DNA of 10,280 nt from an uncultured Clostridium sp. (GCA_900543885.1 UQTA01000092.1:1-10280), one strand, 5' to 3'; counted from the first letter of the stretch, positions 1 through 7,043 are shown. Notes: generated by a model from the letters alone, not told the origin. Program-made: numbers and translations.

Positions 1-26
1 TGGTTACCAGGAATATATTTGCTCAT
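1..26 (-). CDS. IS30-family-like transposase, N-terminal fragment (gene continues beyond the left edge)
   Basis: On the minus strand an ATG at 26-24 opens the frame MSKYIPGN, which runs off the window. An AGGAGA Shine-Dalgarno lies at 37-32, five bases before the ATG, so this is a credible translation start. From memory, many clostridial IS30-family transposases begin with a very similar peptide followed by a helix-turn-helix; that match is recall, not a search. The gene would run divergently from the IS3 element beside it. Its start codon and ribosome binding site lie in a long hairpin (13-81), a common way for insertion sequences to block translation of read-through transcripts. With only eight codons visible the identity is tentative, and another short gene start is possible. 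Confidence 0.5.
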
Positions 27-81
27 GGAGATCTCCTTCTACTGCTGTCAGAAGGTCTCCATGAGCATAGCACAAATATAT
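13..81 (-). promoter_or_regulatory. Long imperfect hairpin over the start site of the left-edge gene
   Basis: Three paired blocks are visible: 35-40 with 50-55 (6 bp), 21-31 with 56-66 (11 bp), and 13-21 with 73-81 (9 bp, sharing base 21). They are separated by bulges at 32-34 and 67-72, around a loop at 41-49. In minus-strand RNA the Shine-Dalgarno and AUG both fall in the 3' half and are paired. There is no T-run after either arm, so it does not look like a Rho-independent terminator. The inferred role is to hide the start site in RNA entering from outside the element. Confidence 0.55.
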
Positions 82-92
82 GAAAGATTAAA
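64..92 (-). promoter_or_regulatory. Candidate promoter for the left-edge transposase-like gene
   Basis: Read on the minus strand: -35-like TTTAAT (92-87), a 17-base spacer, then TATGCT (69-64) preceded by TG plus one base, an extended -10. The predicted transcript start is near 57, inside the hairpin, so native RNA would lack most of the sequestering 5' arm while read-through RNA would carry it. The -35 is weak (3 of 6 consensus bases), so this is inference. Confidence 0.3.
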
Positions 93-132
93 CTCTACTC
101 ATGCAGGAGTAAATTCCACCGCATAAGGGGCA

Positions 133-1543
133 TGCGGACAAAAAGTTAGACTGTGTAGTGTCTGATTTGTCATGAGGTATACACAAGAACAAATATCAAC
201 AGCACTTGTTTTATTAAAGGCAACAGGTTCACCTGATGAGGTCATCCGAACATTGGGGTATCCATCCAATCCAATGCTTTACCATTGGCGAAAAAAATAT
301 CCCGAATACTATGATGTTCCAAGCCAAAAGCATTGGAAGCAGGCTCCAATAAAATTGAAACATAGTGTAATTAAGCGTTGTCTTATTCAAGGTGAGCCTG
401 TAAAATTAGTGGCAGAAGAAATAGGATACACTCCATCTTTGATATATAAATGGATAAGAGAGTATCGAGAGAAGGGATACTTTTCACACATGAAAAAAAC
501 TATTGCCAACATTGATGTAAATCCAACTGATATCACTTCTGTTGAGGACATAAATCAGCTAAAAGCACAAATGTTTGATATGCAGATGGAAATAGACATT
601 CTTAAAGAAACAATCAATGTCTTAAAAAAAGACCCCGGCATCGATCAGACAGCTCTCACAAATCGGGAGAAGGCAGTGATAATCGATGCCCTGAAAAATA
701 AGTATTCACTGCCAGTTCTATTAAAAAAGCTTAATCTTGCTAAAAGTAGCTACTATTATCAGGAAAAAGCGATTCATGCAGAAGATAAGTATCATTCTCT
801 CCGCAAAAGAATCACTGAACTTTTTCATGAAAACCGTGATATATTTGGTTATCGAAAAATTCATATGCTCCTTCGTCGTGAAGACAAAAGAGTTTCTGAA
901 AAAGTGGTTCGTCGTATTATGAAACAGGAAAATTTAGTTATAGGACAAAAACGCAGGCAGAAATATAACTCTTATAAAGGTGAAATAACACCTTCTGTGG
1001 AGAACATCATAGACAGAAATTTTCATGCTGCCAAGCCGAATCAGAAGTGGCTTACTGATATCACAGAGTTTTCTATCAAAGCAGGAAAAGTATATCTCTC
1101 TCCTATAATAGACTGCCTTGACGGACTGCCAGTTTGCTGGACAATAGGAACTTCTCCAAATGCAGAACTTACTAACACCATGTTAAAAAACGCCATTGCC
1201 ACGCTGAAGCCAGATGAGAAACCTATCGTCCATTCTGACAGAGGATGCCATTATCGATGGCCAGAATGGATTAAAATCATGGAAGAGTCAGGTCTTACCA
1301 GATCCATGTCAAAGAAGGGTTGTTCACCGGACAATTCAGCTTGTGAAGGCTTTTTTGGACATCTCAAAACAGAAATGTTTTACGGACGAAACTGGGATGA
1401 ATATAGCATCGATGATTTTATCCAAGAGATAGACACATACATTCACTGGTATCGAAATGATCGAATTAAATCAACACTCGGAGGGCTCAGCCCTTTAGAT
1501 TATAGAAGGAGTATAGGCATAGCGGTCTGAAAAAATGTCCGCA
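133..1543 (+). mobile_element. Complete IS3-family insertion sequence (1411 bp)
   Basis: The element starts 5'-TG and ends CA-3', as IS3 members do. Imperfect 19-bp terminal repeats lie at 133-151 and 1525-1543: the outer TGCGGACA is identical, the middle five bases differ, and an AGAC block matches again, giving 13 of 19. The right repeat overlaps the transposase stop codon. Length is typical for the family. It carries one intact DDE transposase, so it may still be mobile. No clear direct target repeat is seen: GGCA precedes and CCCC follows the ends. Confidence 0.85.
172..1530 (+). CDS. IS3-family transposase, single fused ORF, DDE type
   Basis: This enzyme would catalyse excision and insertion of the surrounding element. 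Reading the 452 residues in order: two helix-turn-helix-like segments (about 1-45 and 60-105), a leucine-zipper-like coiled coil (about 125-152), an HTH_21-type region (about 170-255), and an rve integrase core. The catalytic triad is visible as D296 (LTDITEF), D356 (HSDRG) and E392 (SACEGFFGHLKTE). The second Asp and the Glu have 35 residues between them, the IS3 hallmark. Most IS3 elements split this into orfA and orfB joined by a -1 frameshift; here the frame is continuous. A run of seven A at 624-630 sits at the usual junction and may be a relic slip site. No clear Shine-Dalgarno precedes the ATG. The frame is intact and probably functional. Confidence 0.93.
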   Translation: MRYTQEQISTALVLLKATGSPDEVIRTLGYPSNPMLYHWRKKYPEYYDVPSQKHWKQAPIKLKHSVIKRCLIQGEPVKLVAEEIGYTPSLIYKWIREYREKGYFSHMKKTIANIDVNPTDITSVEDINQLKAQMFDMQMEIDILKETINVLKKDPGIDQTALTNREKAVIIDALKNKYSLPVLLKKLNLAKSSYYYQEKAIHAEDKYHSLRKRITELFHENRDIFGYRKIHMLLRREDKRVSEKVVRRIMKQENLVIGQKRRQKYNSYKGEITPSVENIIDRNFHAAKPNQKWLTDITEFSIKAGKVYLSPIIDCLDGLPVCWTIGTSPNAELTNTMLKNAIATLKPDEKPIVHSDRGCHYRWPEWIKIMEESGLTRSMSKKGCSPDNSACEGFFGHLKTEMFYGRNWDEYSIDDFIQEIDTYIHWYRNDRIKSTLGGLSPLDYRRSIGIAV

Positions 1544-1624
1544 CCCCCAAGCGGGCGGTGGAATTTACTTTTGAAAGTTTCAGTTGATAGTATAGATCAG
1601 CTTATTCCGGCCAGGGGTACTTAT

Positions 1625-2458
1625 TTGTGGTATAATAATGCTGCAATGTCCGCGTATTGGGAGTGGTACGATGAAGTGGGAGAGTTTCCAGACAAAGAAG
1701 ATGGAGGATATGTAGACGAATTCTACGAATACGTAGATGCTTGCTTGAATTATGAAGCAGAGAAAACCATTGCTGATAATATGAAACGGTTTTATATACT
1801 CATTGGAAAAGGAAATACAGAAGTTCCGTTTAAAGCAGAAAAACCGGCTATCAAAGATTATGTAGACAAATGGGAACAACGCGTGGAAGAGGAAAACAAA
1901 AAGAAAGAATCTGCGCTTCAGAAAAAAGAAAATCTGTTGGAGCAAGTAAAAAGTCCTCTGGATGAGATTAAGAAGCCAGAACAAGGTAATGAGGTTCTGA
2001 AAGACCCGTCAAAGGCAGAAGGGACAGTTGATCCGGAAAATCCAGATACCCCAGAAACACCAGACGGTTCAGAAGAAAATCCGGAGAATCCGGATAAGGA
2101 CAAGCCATCAGAAACACCTGAAAATCCAGATAAGGACAATGAAGAGTCAAAGGATCCGTCTGAAGCTCCGGATGATCCTCAAAACCCATCCGAAACACCA
2201 GGTGATTCAGATAAGGATCCACAGTCTCCAGATGAGAATGGCAATTCAGGATCCACACCGGATAACGGGGCAGAGTTAGGGAAAGAAGAGGAGAATGCAG
2301 GCAGCGAATCTGCAGGTGGAGAAAATGCAAGTGGCGAATCTTCAGGCAGTGAATCTGCAGAAGGTGGTCAGGAAGGATCATCTGAAAACAATACAACAGA
2401 AAATGATCCTGCAGAAAATGCACAGGAAGATGAAGGAGCGGATCATCAGAACGGATAG
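1625..2458 (+). CDS. Acidic Pro/Glu/Asp-rich low-complexity protein, 5' end uncertain (possibly truncated)
   Basis: I do not recognise this gene. The frame is open from the IS3 right end (ATG at 1535 inside the terminal repeat) to 2458. Before insertion, a TAA at 124-126 would close the frame if no bases or a multiple of three were duplicated. Starts to weigh: TTG at 1625 with AGGGG at 1613-1617 (chosen), or ATG at 1646 with no good Shine-Dalgarno. The first 85 or so residues are Trp/Tyr/Glu-rich and look folded. A Lys/Glu coiled coil follows, then about 120 residues of Pro-Glu-Asn-Pro-Asp-like repeats, then a Gly/Ser/Glu tail. No signal peptide, membrane segment or LPXTG is visible. The tail resembles wall-spanning spacers of surface proteins. 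It may be the C-terminal remnant of a larger protein cut by mobile DNA. It lies 89 bp before the ATPase gene. Confidence 0.5.
   Translation: MWYNNAAMSAYWEWYDEVGEFPDKEDGGYVDEFYEYVDACLNYEAEKTIADNMKRFYILIGKGNTEVPFKAEKPAIKDYVDKWEQRVEEENKKKESALQKKENLLEQVKSPLDEIKKPEQGNEVLKDPSKAEGTVDPENPDTPETPDGSEENPENPDKDKPSETPENPDKDNEESKDPSEAPDDPQNPSETPGDSDKDPQSPDENGNSGSTPDNGAELGKEEENAGSESAGGENASGESSGSESAEGGQEGSSENNTTENDPAENAQEDEGADHQNG
1628..1636 (+). promoter_or_regulatory. Extended -10 promoter-like site
   Basis: TGGTATAAT is a perfect extended -10 (TG, one base, TATAAT). No good -35 lies 16-18 bases upstream (around CGGCCA). It falls inside the open frame of the acidic protein, so it could be chance, or it could now drive the downstream cluster if the 5' part of that gene is dead. 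Confidence 0.3.
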
Positions 2459-2471
2459 ACCCTTTAAATGT

Positions 2472-2518
2472 ACTCCCAAAATCCTTTGGGAATCTAGACT
2501 TATACAGATTTTGGGAGT
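2472..2518 (+). promoter_or_regulatory. Leader with two mutually exclusive hairpins before the MoxR gene
   Basis: A 12-bp perfect inverted repeat pairs 2472-2483 with 2507-2518. The same 5' arm can instead pair locally: TCCCAAA at 2474-2480 with TTTGGGA at 2485-2491, around a four-base loop. There is no T-run, so it is not a simple terminator. It fills most of the 89-bp gap between the acidic gene and the ATPase gene and could act as an RNA switch, a processing site or a protein operator. Function is inferred. Confidence 0.45.
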
Positions 2519-2547
2519 GCATAAATGAGAGAGGAGAAAGCTTTGTT

Positions 2548-3498
2548 ATGATACTGGAACAGTCTGAACACGTCATTGAGGAAGTAAAAAAGGCCTTTAT
2601 GGGAAAGGATGATGTAATACGCCGTGTTCTTGCCACAATCTACGCAGGGGGTAATATTCTTCTGGAAGACAGCCCGGGAGTGGGAAAAACCACACTGGCT
2701 CTTGCGTTTTCAAGAGTTTTGGGATTGGATTATAAGAGAATACAGTTTACTACAGATACACTGCCGTCGGATATTACAGGCTTTACTATGTATAACCGTC
2801 AAAGTGAAAAATTTGAATACCATGAAGGCGCGGCTATGTGCAACCTCCTTCTTGCAGATGAGATCAACCGTACTTCACCTAAGACACAGTCTGCTCTTTT
2901 GGAGGCCATGGAAGAACGGAAGGTAACGGTAGACGGCGTTACAAGGGCTTTGCCTACACCGTTTATCTGTATAGCGACCCAGAATCCTTTGGGTACTACA
3001 GGCACCCAGGCTTTACCAAGCTCTCAGCTGGACCGTTTTATGGTCCGCTTATCGATTGGATATCCTTCTGCAGAGGATCAGATCCGGATTTTAAAGGCAA
3101 GAAGATACTCGAACCCATTAGATGAGATCCAGGTGGCTGCTCAGGCAGAAAATATCCTGGAGATCCAGAATTATCTCTCAGCTCTGCGCATTAGTGATGA
3201 TATTCTCTATTATCTGATCCATCTGTGTGAGGCTACCAGACAGCACCCTCTGGTGGAACTTGGTATCAGTCCCCGCGGTGTAGGTGCTTTAACAAGGATG
3301 GCAAAGGCATGGGCAATCTTAAAAGACCGCAGCTACGTAATTCCGGAAGATGTGCAGAATGTATTTGTGGATGTATGTGCCCACAGGCTGACTTTAAAGC
3401 CACAGGCCCGCGTGGAAGGCATTTCTGAACAGGACATTCTTCGGGATATATTGAAAGAAGTTAAACCATTAAAAGATTCCAAGAGGTGGAATGCATGA
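2548..3498 (+). CDS. MoxR-family AAA+ ATPase
   Basis: This is a cytosolic AAA+ ATPase of the MoxR class, thought to act as a chaperone-like remodelling factor with partner proteins encoded beside it. In 316 residues: Walker A at about 41-49 (DSPGVGKTT), Walker B at 100-105 (LLLADE) followed by INR, sensor 1 at 143-147 (ATQNP), an arginine-finger region at 160-164 (QLDRF), and a sensor 2-like SPRG in the C-terminal helical lid near 240. All key ATPase residues look intact and the length is normal. GAGGAGA at 2531-2537 lies ten bases before the ATG. The stop overlaps the start of the DUF58 gene, so the two are very probably translationally coupled. Substrate cannot be read from the sequence. 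Confidence 0.93.
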   Translation: MILEQSEHVIEEVKKAFMGKDDVIRRVLATIYAGGNILLEDSPGVGKTTLALAFSRVLGLDYKRIQFTTDTLPSDITGFTMYNRQSEKFEYHEGAAMCNLLLADEINRTSPKTQSALLEAMEERKVTVDGVTRALPTPFICIATQNPLGTTGTQALPSSQLDRFMVRLSIGYPSAEDQIRILKARRYSNPLDEIQVAAQAENILEIQNYLSALRISDDILYYLIHLCEATRQHPLVELGISPRGVGALTRMAKAWAILKDRSYVIPEDVQNVFVDVCAHRLTLKPQARVEGISEQDILRDILKEVKPLKDSKRWNA

Positions 3499-4667
3499 CA
3501 GGGATCCGAATCGGTTATGTCGTGACAGAAGCAGTAACAGGCATTTTGTTCCTGATGGGAGGATCTTATTTTGTAGCAGGAGTTCTGATTTTAGAAATCC
3601 TGCTTCCATTGATCCTTAAATTTCTTTTAGCTCTTGAAATATCAGGCATGGAAGTGGAGATGCATACCCGTTCTGCCTGCCGTCTGGGACAGACTATAAA
3701 CATAGAAGTGCATGTAAAAAGCAGGTGGCATTGTCTGGCAGCTGCCAGGATCCGCGCGGAGCTTTTTTATGAGAATAAAATGTTTCAGGTTACAGAGAAA
3801 ATTCCTCTGGCGCTGAATATTGATAAAAAAGAGTTTTCACTGTCTGTACCGTGGAAGCCCCAGATGTGCGGCGGTGCTGATTTAAAGATCAGTGATGTCA
3901 GCTATTATGACATTTTTGGTTTAAACGTAATACGGAAAGAACTTCATCAGATGCAGCAGATAACCGTGTATCCAGAGAAAGTATCTCTCCGGCCAATCGC
4001 ATCAAACCAGCAGAAAGGACGCCAGAATGAAGGCCAGCAGGTTTTGAGTAAACGGGGATATGATGCTACAGAAGTGTTTGATCTTCGTGAATACCAGCCG
4101 GGAGACAGTATCCGTTCCATTCACTGGAAACTTTCAGAAAAGTTTGATACGGTCCTGGTCAGGGAAGCAAGCGATACTTCCAATTACGACATACTGATCT
4201 TATTTGATGCAGGCTGTTTTTCTTATGAACACAAGTATGGCGCGGAAGTTCTCTCAGCGGCTGTCAGTGCAGCTGCCTCTGTCAGTGAACGGCTAATGGA
4301 ACATAAAGTTCCTCATTATCTGGGTATGTGGGCCGGAAATGGCATGTTTATCCGTCAGATCACAGGACGGCAAGAGTATGATGATACAATGGATACCTGG
4401 ATGAACCTTTCACTTCAGAAAGAGAGGGGAATGGGTCTGAAGAATCTCATTGCGGAAAAATCTCACAGTGAATATCGCAGGATCCTTTATTTTACTGCAG
4501 GATCCTGTCCGGATGAAATCCATCAGCTGGCAAAAGATGTAAACGTAACAGCAGTTTGCATATTAGAGGAAGACGGAGATATACGTATGTCAGAGAGAGG
4601 TATGTGTACCATAATAGAAATTTCTGTGTTGAAGTTAAAAAACAGTACACAGAATATCGTTGTGTAA
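3495..4667 (+). CDS. DUF58 (von Willebrand A-like) membrane-anchored protein
   Basis: DUF58 proteins are regular partners of MoxR ATPases; their biochemical role is unsettled. The 390 residues begin with a short cytosolic stretch and two adjacent hydrophobic segments (about 5-46), then a beta-rich domain. The DUF58 signature follows at about 188-212 (GYDATEVFDLREYQPGD, then HWK), and then a vWA-like core starting YDILILFD. The ATG at 3495 overlaps the ATPase stop as ATGA and has an AGGTGG Shine-Dalgarno at 3484-3489, five bases away. A GTG at 3486 in the same frame is possible but lacks such spacing. The vWA MIDAS motif (DxSxS) is not intact: the first strand ends LFDAGCF, as in many DUF58 proteins. 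Likely the membrane-side partner of the upstream ATPase. Confidence 0.9.
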   Translation: MTGIRIGYVVTEAVTGILFLMGGSYFVAGVLILEILLPLILKFLLALEISGMEVEMHTRSACRLGQTINIEVHVKSRWHCLAAARIRAELFYENKMFQVTEKIPLALNIDKKEFSLSVPWKPQMCGGADLKISDVSYYDIFGLNVIRKELHQMQQITVYPEKVSLRPIASNQQKGRQNEGQQVLSKRGYDATEVFDLREYQPGDSIRSIHWKLSEKFDTVLVREASDTSNYDILILFDAGCFSYEHKYGAEVLSAAVSAAASVSERLMEHKVPHYLGMWAGNGMFIRQITGRQEYDDTMDTWMNLSLQKERGMGLKNLIAEKSHSEYRRILYFTAGSCPDEIHQLAKDVNVTAVCILEEDGDIRMSERGMCTIIEISVLKLKNSTQNIVV

Positions 4668-4705
4668 AGGAAGTACATATTAAAAAAGGGGAAAAGGCAG
4701 AAATT

Positions 4706-7018
4706 ATGGCAGATGCAGCGCAGAAAATATCATCATGGAAAAAAGAAAAAAACAGGGATATTTTAAGCATACTGCCGTTGTGCATGATCCTGGTGGCAGG
4801 AAGCCTTTTATCCTGGTTTAAGATCGCTCAGATTGCTTTTTTTTATGAAGTGATCTCCTTTTGGATAGCGGAGCTTTCTTTATGTCTGACAGGTTTTTTG
4901 GCAGCAGTACTGTTTGGGAAAAATGATAAGAAATGGGCTTTTCTGGTGCCTGCCTGCGAAGCGGCTGCTGTGGCTGTTTTCAGACCATTGCAGGTGTTTC
5001 ATGGCTTTTTAGGTTTTTTAAATATCTGCATTTACAGCTGGAACCAGAAATACCAGGATGGTGTGCGGCTGTTTAATGATATACAGGCAACCCAGCAGAA
5101 TCTGTTTTTATACAGTCTGGTATTTGCGCTGATCCTGGCAGCTGTTTTGTGGTATTTTGTCAGTGTGAAGGCATGCTTTAAAATCAGTGTATTCGCGTTG
5201 CTTTTGTTTGTTCCAGAGATCGTTTTAGAAAAATCGTCCCCTGCGGGAGCTGTTTTGATGCTTACATCTATTGTAGGGATATGGCTTTTCAGTTTTCGTG
5301 CCGGATCATTTTTACGCCGTACAGGCTGGACATTTTGTGTAAGTGTACTTCTGGTTGGTGTTCTTTTAGTATCAAGAGGAAAAAACTCACAGACTGTGCT
5401 GGACGGAAAGAAAGCGGCAATTCAGCTGACTGAACAGCTGCGTTATGGAAAAGACAATATGCCTTCAGGAGATCTGAATAGGGCTGCTTATCTGGAACAG
5501 GGGGATGAACCAAGACTTCAGGTAAGAACAGAACAGATAAAACCTATCTATTTCAAAGGCTATACAGGTTCTTACTATGAGAATGGTATCTGGAAGCCTC
5601 TTACAAAAGCTGCTTATGGCGGAGATCGGTGGGGATTTTTAAAATGGCTGAAAGGAAGAGGATTTTCGCCGCAGCACCAGTATATTTCTTATGAGGAAGC
5701 CGGAAAGAGCGACGCAGATGCGCTGCCGCAAGACGCGCCGTGGATGAATCATATCCAGGTGGTAAATAATGGAGCTGTAAGAAAATATATTTATGAGCCC
5801 TATTCTGCCCAGGCGGCAGCAAAAACAGTGAGTCAAAGAGACGAGGGAAGCAGGTCTCTTTTGTTTTTTGGAACGAAACGGTATGAGATCAGTGAATTGT
5901 CTTCAGATGTACCAGGGGAATTGCAGCGTTTAGACAGCTGGGTTGAGTTTCCGCAGACAGAGGAACAGAAACAGTATCTGGAATCCGAAGCAGTATATCG
6001 TGATTTTGTTTATGAAAATTATGTTACAGTAGATCCTGAGCTGAGTTCATTGATTCAGGAACTTTTCCATAAAGAAGACAGTGAAAGCACTCCCAGCGTT
6101 TATTCGGCGGTTCAGAGTATCCGCTCTATTCTGGAAGAAAATACATATTACAGCAATGAGATTTCTTTGGAGAATGACAATGGTGATCTTTTAAGAGAGT
6201 TTTTACAGGGGGAAAGAAGAGGAAACAGTGCATATTATACATCTGCTTCGGTTTTGGCTCTCAGGAGTTTCCATATTCCGGCCAGATATGCAGAAGGGTA
6301 TCTCCTTACCAGCAGACAGGCAGAAAATTCACGAGGCGACTGGATCAGCCTTTCTTCTTCTTCCAGCCACGCGTGGGTAGAAGTCTATATGGATGGTATG
6401 GGATGGGTTCCTGTGGATATGACACCTGGCTATTATTATGACACCTATGCTCTTTTAGATATGGCACAGTCACCGGGGCAGGTGCGAAAGGTAGCTGCTC
6501 AGGAATCGGATGGGGAAGAGGCAGAAAATCTGAAAAAACATTTCCCTGGAGGTGAAGGTGCATCAGGCGAAGAAATTCAGAAAAAGGAAAATGCAGATAC
6601 AGGCTGGGGGCTGGTGATCCTGGTATTGATTCTTATGGAACTTGCCTTTACAGTATTGGAATTAAGAAGGCTCTATTATGAATATCAGATCCGCAGGTAT
6701 GGAAAAATGGATCATTATCCGGATGCGGACTTCCTTTTTCGGATGATCTACCGGCATCTGCTGATTTTCCATATTGATATGCAGCCGGGATTTGAAAGCC
6801 GAAAGATTCAGTCTTTTATAGATGAAAAGATCCTGGATATGCCGGAAGGACTTTATCTGCGGGTTAATGAACTGATGGAAAAATATTTCTATGGAGAAGA
6901 AAAACTGGAGGAATATGAGGTCAGACTGCTTTATCAGTTCCTTTTAAAGCTGCGGGATAACCGGAAAAAAATGGGAATTTTTACCAGGCTGCGTCTGCGC
7001 TACTGTATTTTCAGTTGA
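4706..7018 (+). CDS. Multi-pass membrane protein with transglutaminase-like domain (Cys-to-Ser) and DUF4129-like tail
   Basis: This is the third member of the MoxR-DUF58-transglutaminase cluster. Of 770 residues, about 19-225 hold some six membrane spans, 226-630 are predicted outside, a single span lies near 632-654, and about 115 charged residues follow inside, resembling the DUF4129 region of TgpA-type proteins. The transglutaminase-like core contains GNSAYYTSASVLALR, IPARYAEGY, HAWVEVY and GWVPVDMTPG. The presumed triad is S508, H555 and D571: Ser (AGT at 6227-6229) replaces the usual Cys, and the external region has no Cys at all. This suggests a serine variant or a non-catalytic binding domain. 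I chose ATG 4706 (AAAAGG at 4692-4697). The frame also has an ATG at 4556, but that would overlap DUF58 by 112 bases. The true substrate is unknown; peptidoglycan or surface protein is likely. Confidence 0.88.
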   Translation: MADAAQKISSWKKEKNRDILSILPLCMILVAGSLLSWFKIAQIAFFYEVISFWIAELSLCLTGFLAAVLFGKNDKKWAFLVPACEAAAVAVFRPLQVFHGFLGFLNICIYSWNQKYQDGVRLFNDIQATQQNLFLYSLVFALILAAVLWYFVSVKACFKISVFALLLFVPEIVLEKSSPAGAVLMLTSIVGIWLFSFRAGSFLRRTGWTFCVSVLLVGVLLVSRGKNSQTVLDGKKAAIQLTEQLRYGKDNMPSGDLNRAAYLEQGDEPRLQVRTEQIKPIYFKGYTGSYYENGIWKPLTKAAYGGDRWGFLKWLKGRGFSPQHQYISYEEAGKSDADALPQDAPWMNHIQVVNNGAVRKYIYEPYSAQAAAKTVSQRDEGSRSLLFFGTKRYEISELSSDVPGELQRLDSWVEFPQTEEQKQYLESEAVYRDFVYENYVTVDPELSSLIQELFHKEDSESTPSVYSAVQSIRSILEENTYYSNEISLENDNGDLLREFLQGERRGNSAYYTSASVLALRSFHIPARYAEGYLLTSRQAENSRGDWISLSSSSSHAWVEVYMDGMGWVPVDMTPGYYYDTYALLDMAQSPGQVRKVAAQESDGEEAENLKKHFPGGEGASGEEIQKKENADTGWGLVILVLILMELAFTVLELRRLYYEYQIRRYGKMDHYPDADFLFRMIYRHLLIFHIDMQPGFESRKIQSFIDEKILDMPEGLYLRVNELMEKYFYGEEKLEEYEVRLLYQFLLKLRDNRKKMGIFTRLRLRYCIFS

Positions 7019-7043
7019 CTTGCTTTTCTGGATGAATTATAAT
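7015..7043 (+). promoter_or_regulatory. Near-consensus sigma-A promoter for the yicC-gmk operon
   Basis: TTGACT (7015-7020), a 17-base spacer and TATAAT (7038-7043) give 11 of 12 consensus bases at ideal spacing. Transcription should start near 7050. The -35 box contains the TGA stop of the preceding membrane-protein gene (7016-7018), so the housekeeping unit begins immediately where the envelope cluster ends, with no terminator between them. Confidence 0.85.

Larger units (their letters stand above)
108..1569. repeat. 15-bp inverted arms flanking the IS3 element
   Basis: AGTAAATTCCACCGC at 108-122 is the exact reverse complement of 1555-1569. Just inside, GGGG (127-130) faces CCCCC (1544-1548). 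With the IS3 element removed these form one hairpin with its apex at the insertion point. Two readings are possible: a host palindrome or terminator-like hairpin used as IS target, or the terminal repeat of the left-edge IS30-like element facing an end-like sequence. No 3-4 bp target duplication is visible around the IS3 ends. Confidence 0.7.

Noticed and set aside
130..1543. GCA at 130-132 and 1541-1543 as target duplication of the IS3 element
   Set aside because: It would place the right end inside the conserved TGCGGACA repeat and destroy the TG...CA ends.
108..1580. Rho-independent terminator formed by the 15-bp arms
   Set aside because: The downstream T-run is short and broken (TTTTGAAAGTTT), and the IS now splits the stem by over 1.4 kb.
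1535..1624. ATG at 1535 as start of the acidic protein
   Set aside because: It lies in the IS3 terminal repeat with no Shine-Dalgarno, so it is a by-product of the insertion.
2030..2250. CRISPR or tandem DNA repeat array
   Set aside because: The repetition is at protein level (Pro-Glu-Asn-Pro-Asp variants) with irregular period and no spacer pattern.
1968..2636. Long minus-strand open frame opposite the acidic gene
   Set aside because: It mirrors the low-complexity repeats of the plus strand, is rich in Leu/His/Pro, and has no homology I can recognise.
4556..4705. ATG at 4556 as start of the transglutaminase-like protein
   Set aside because: It would overlap the DUF58 gene by 112 bases, and the added residues are Arg/Tyr-rich with no domain character; ATG 4706 has a ribosome binding site.
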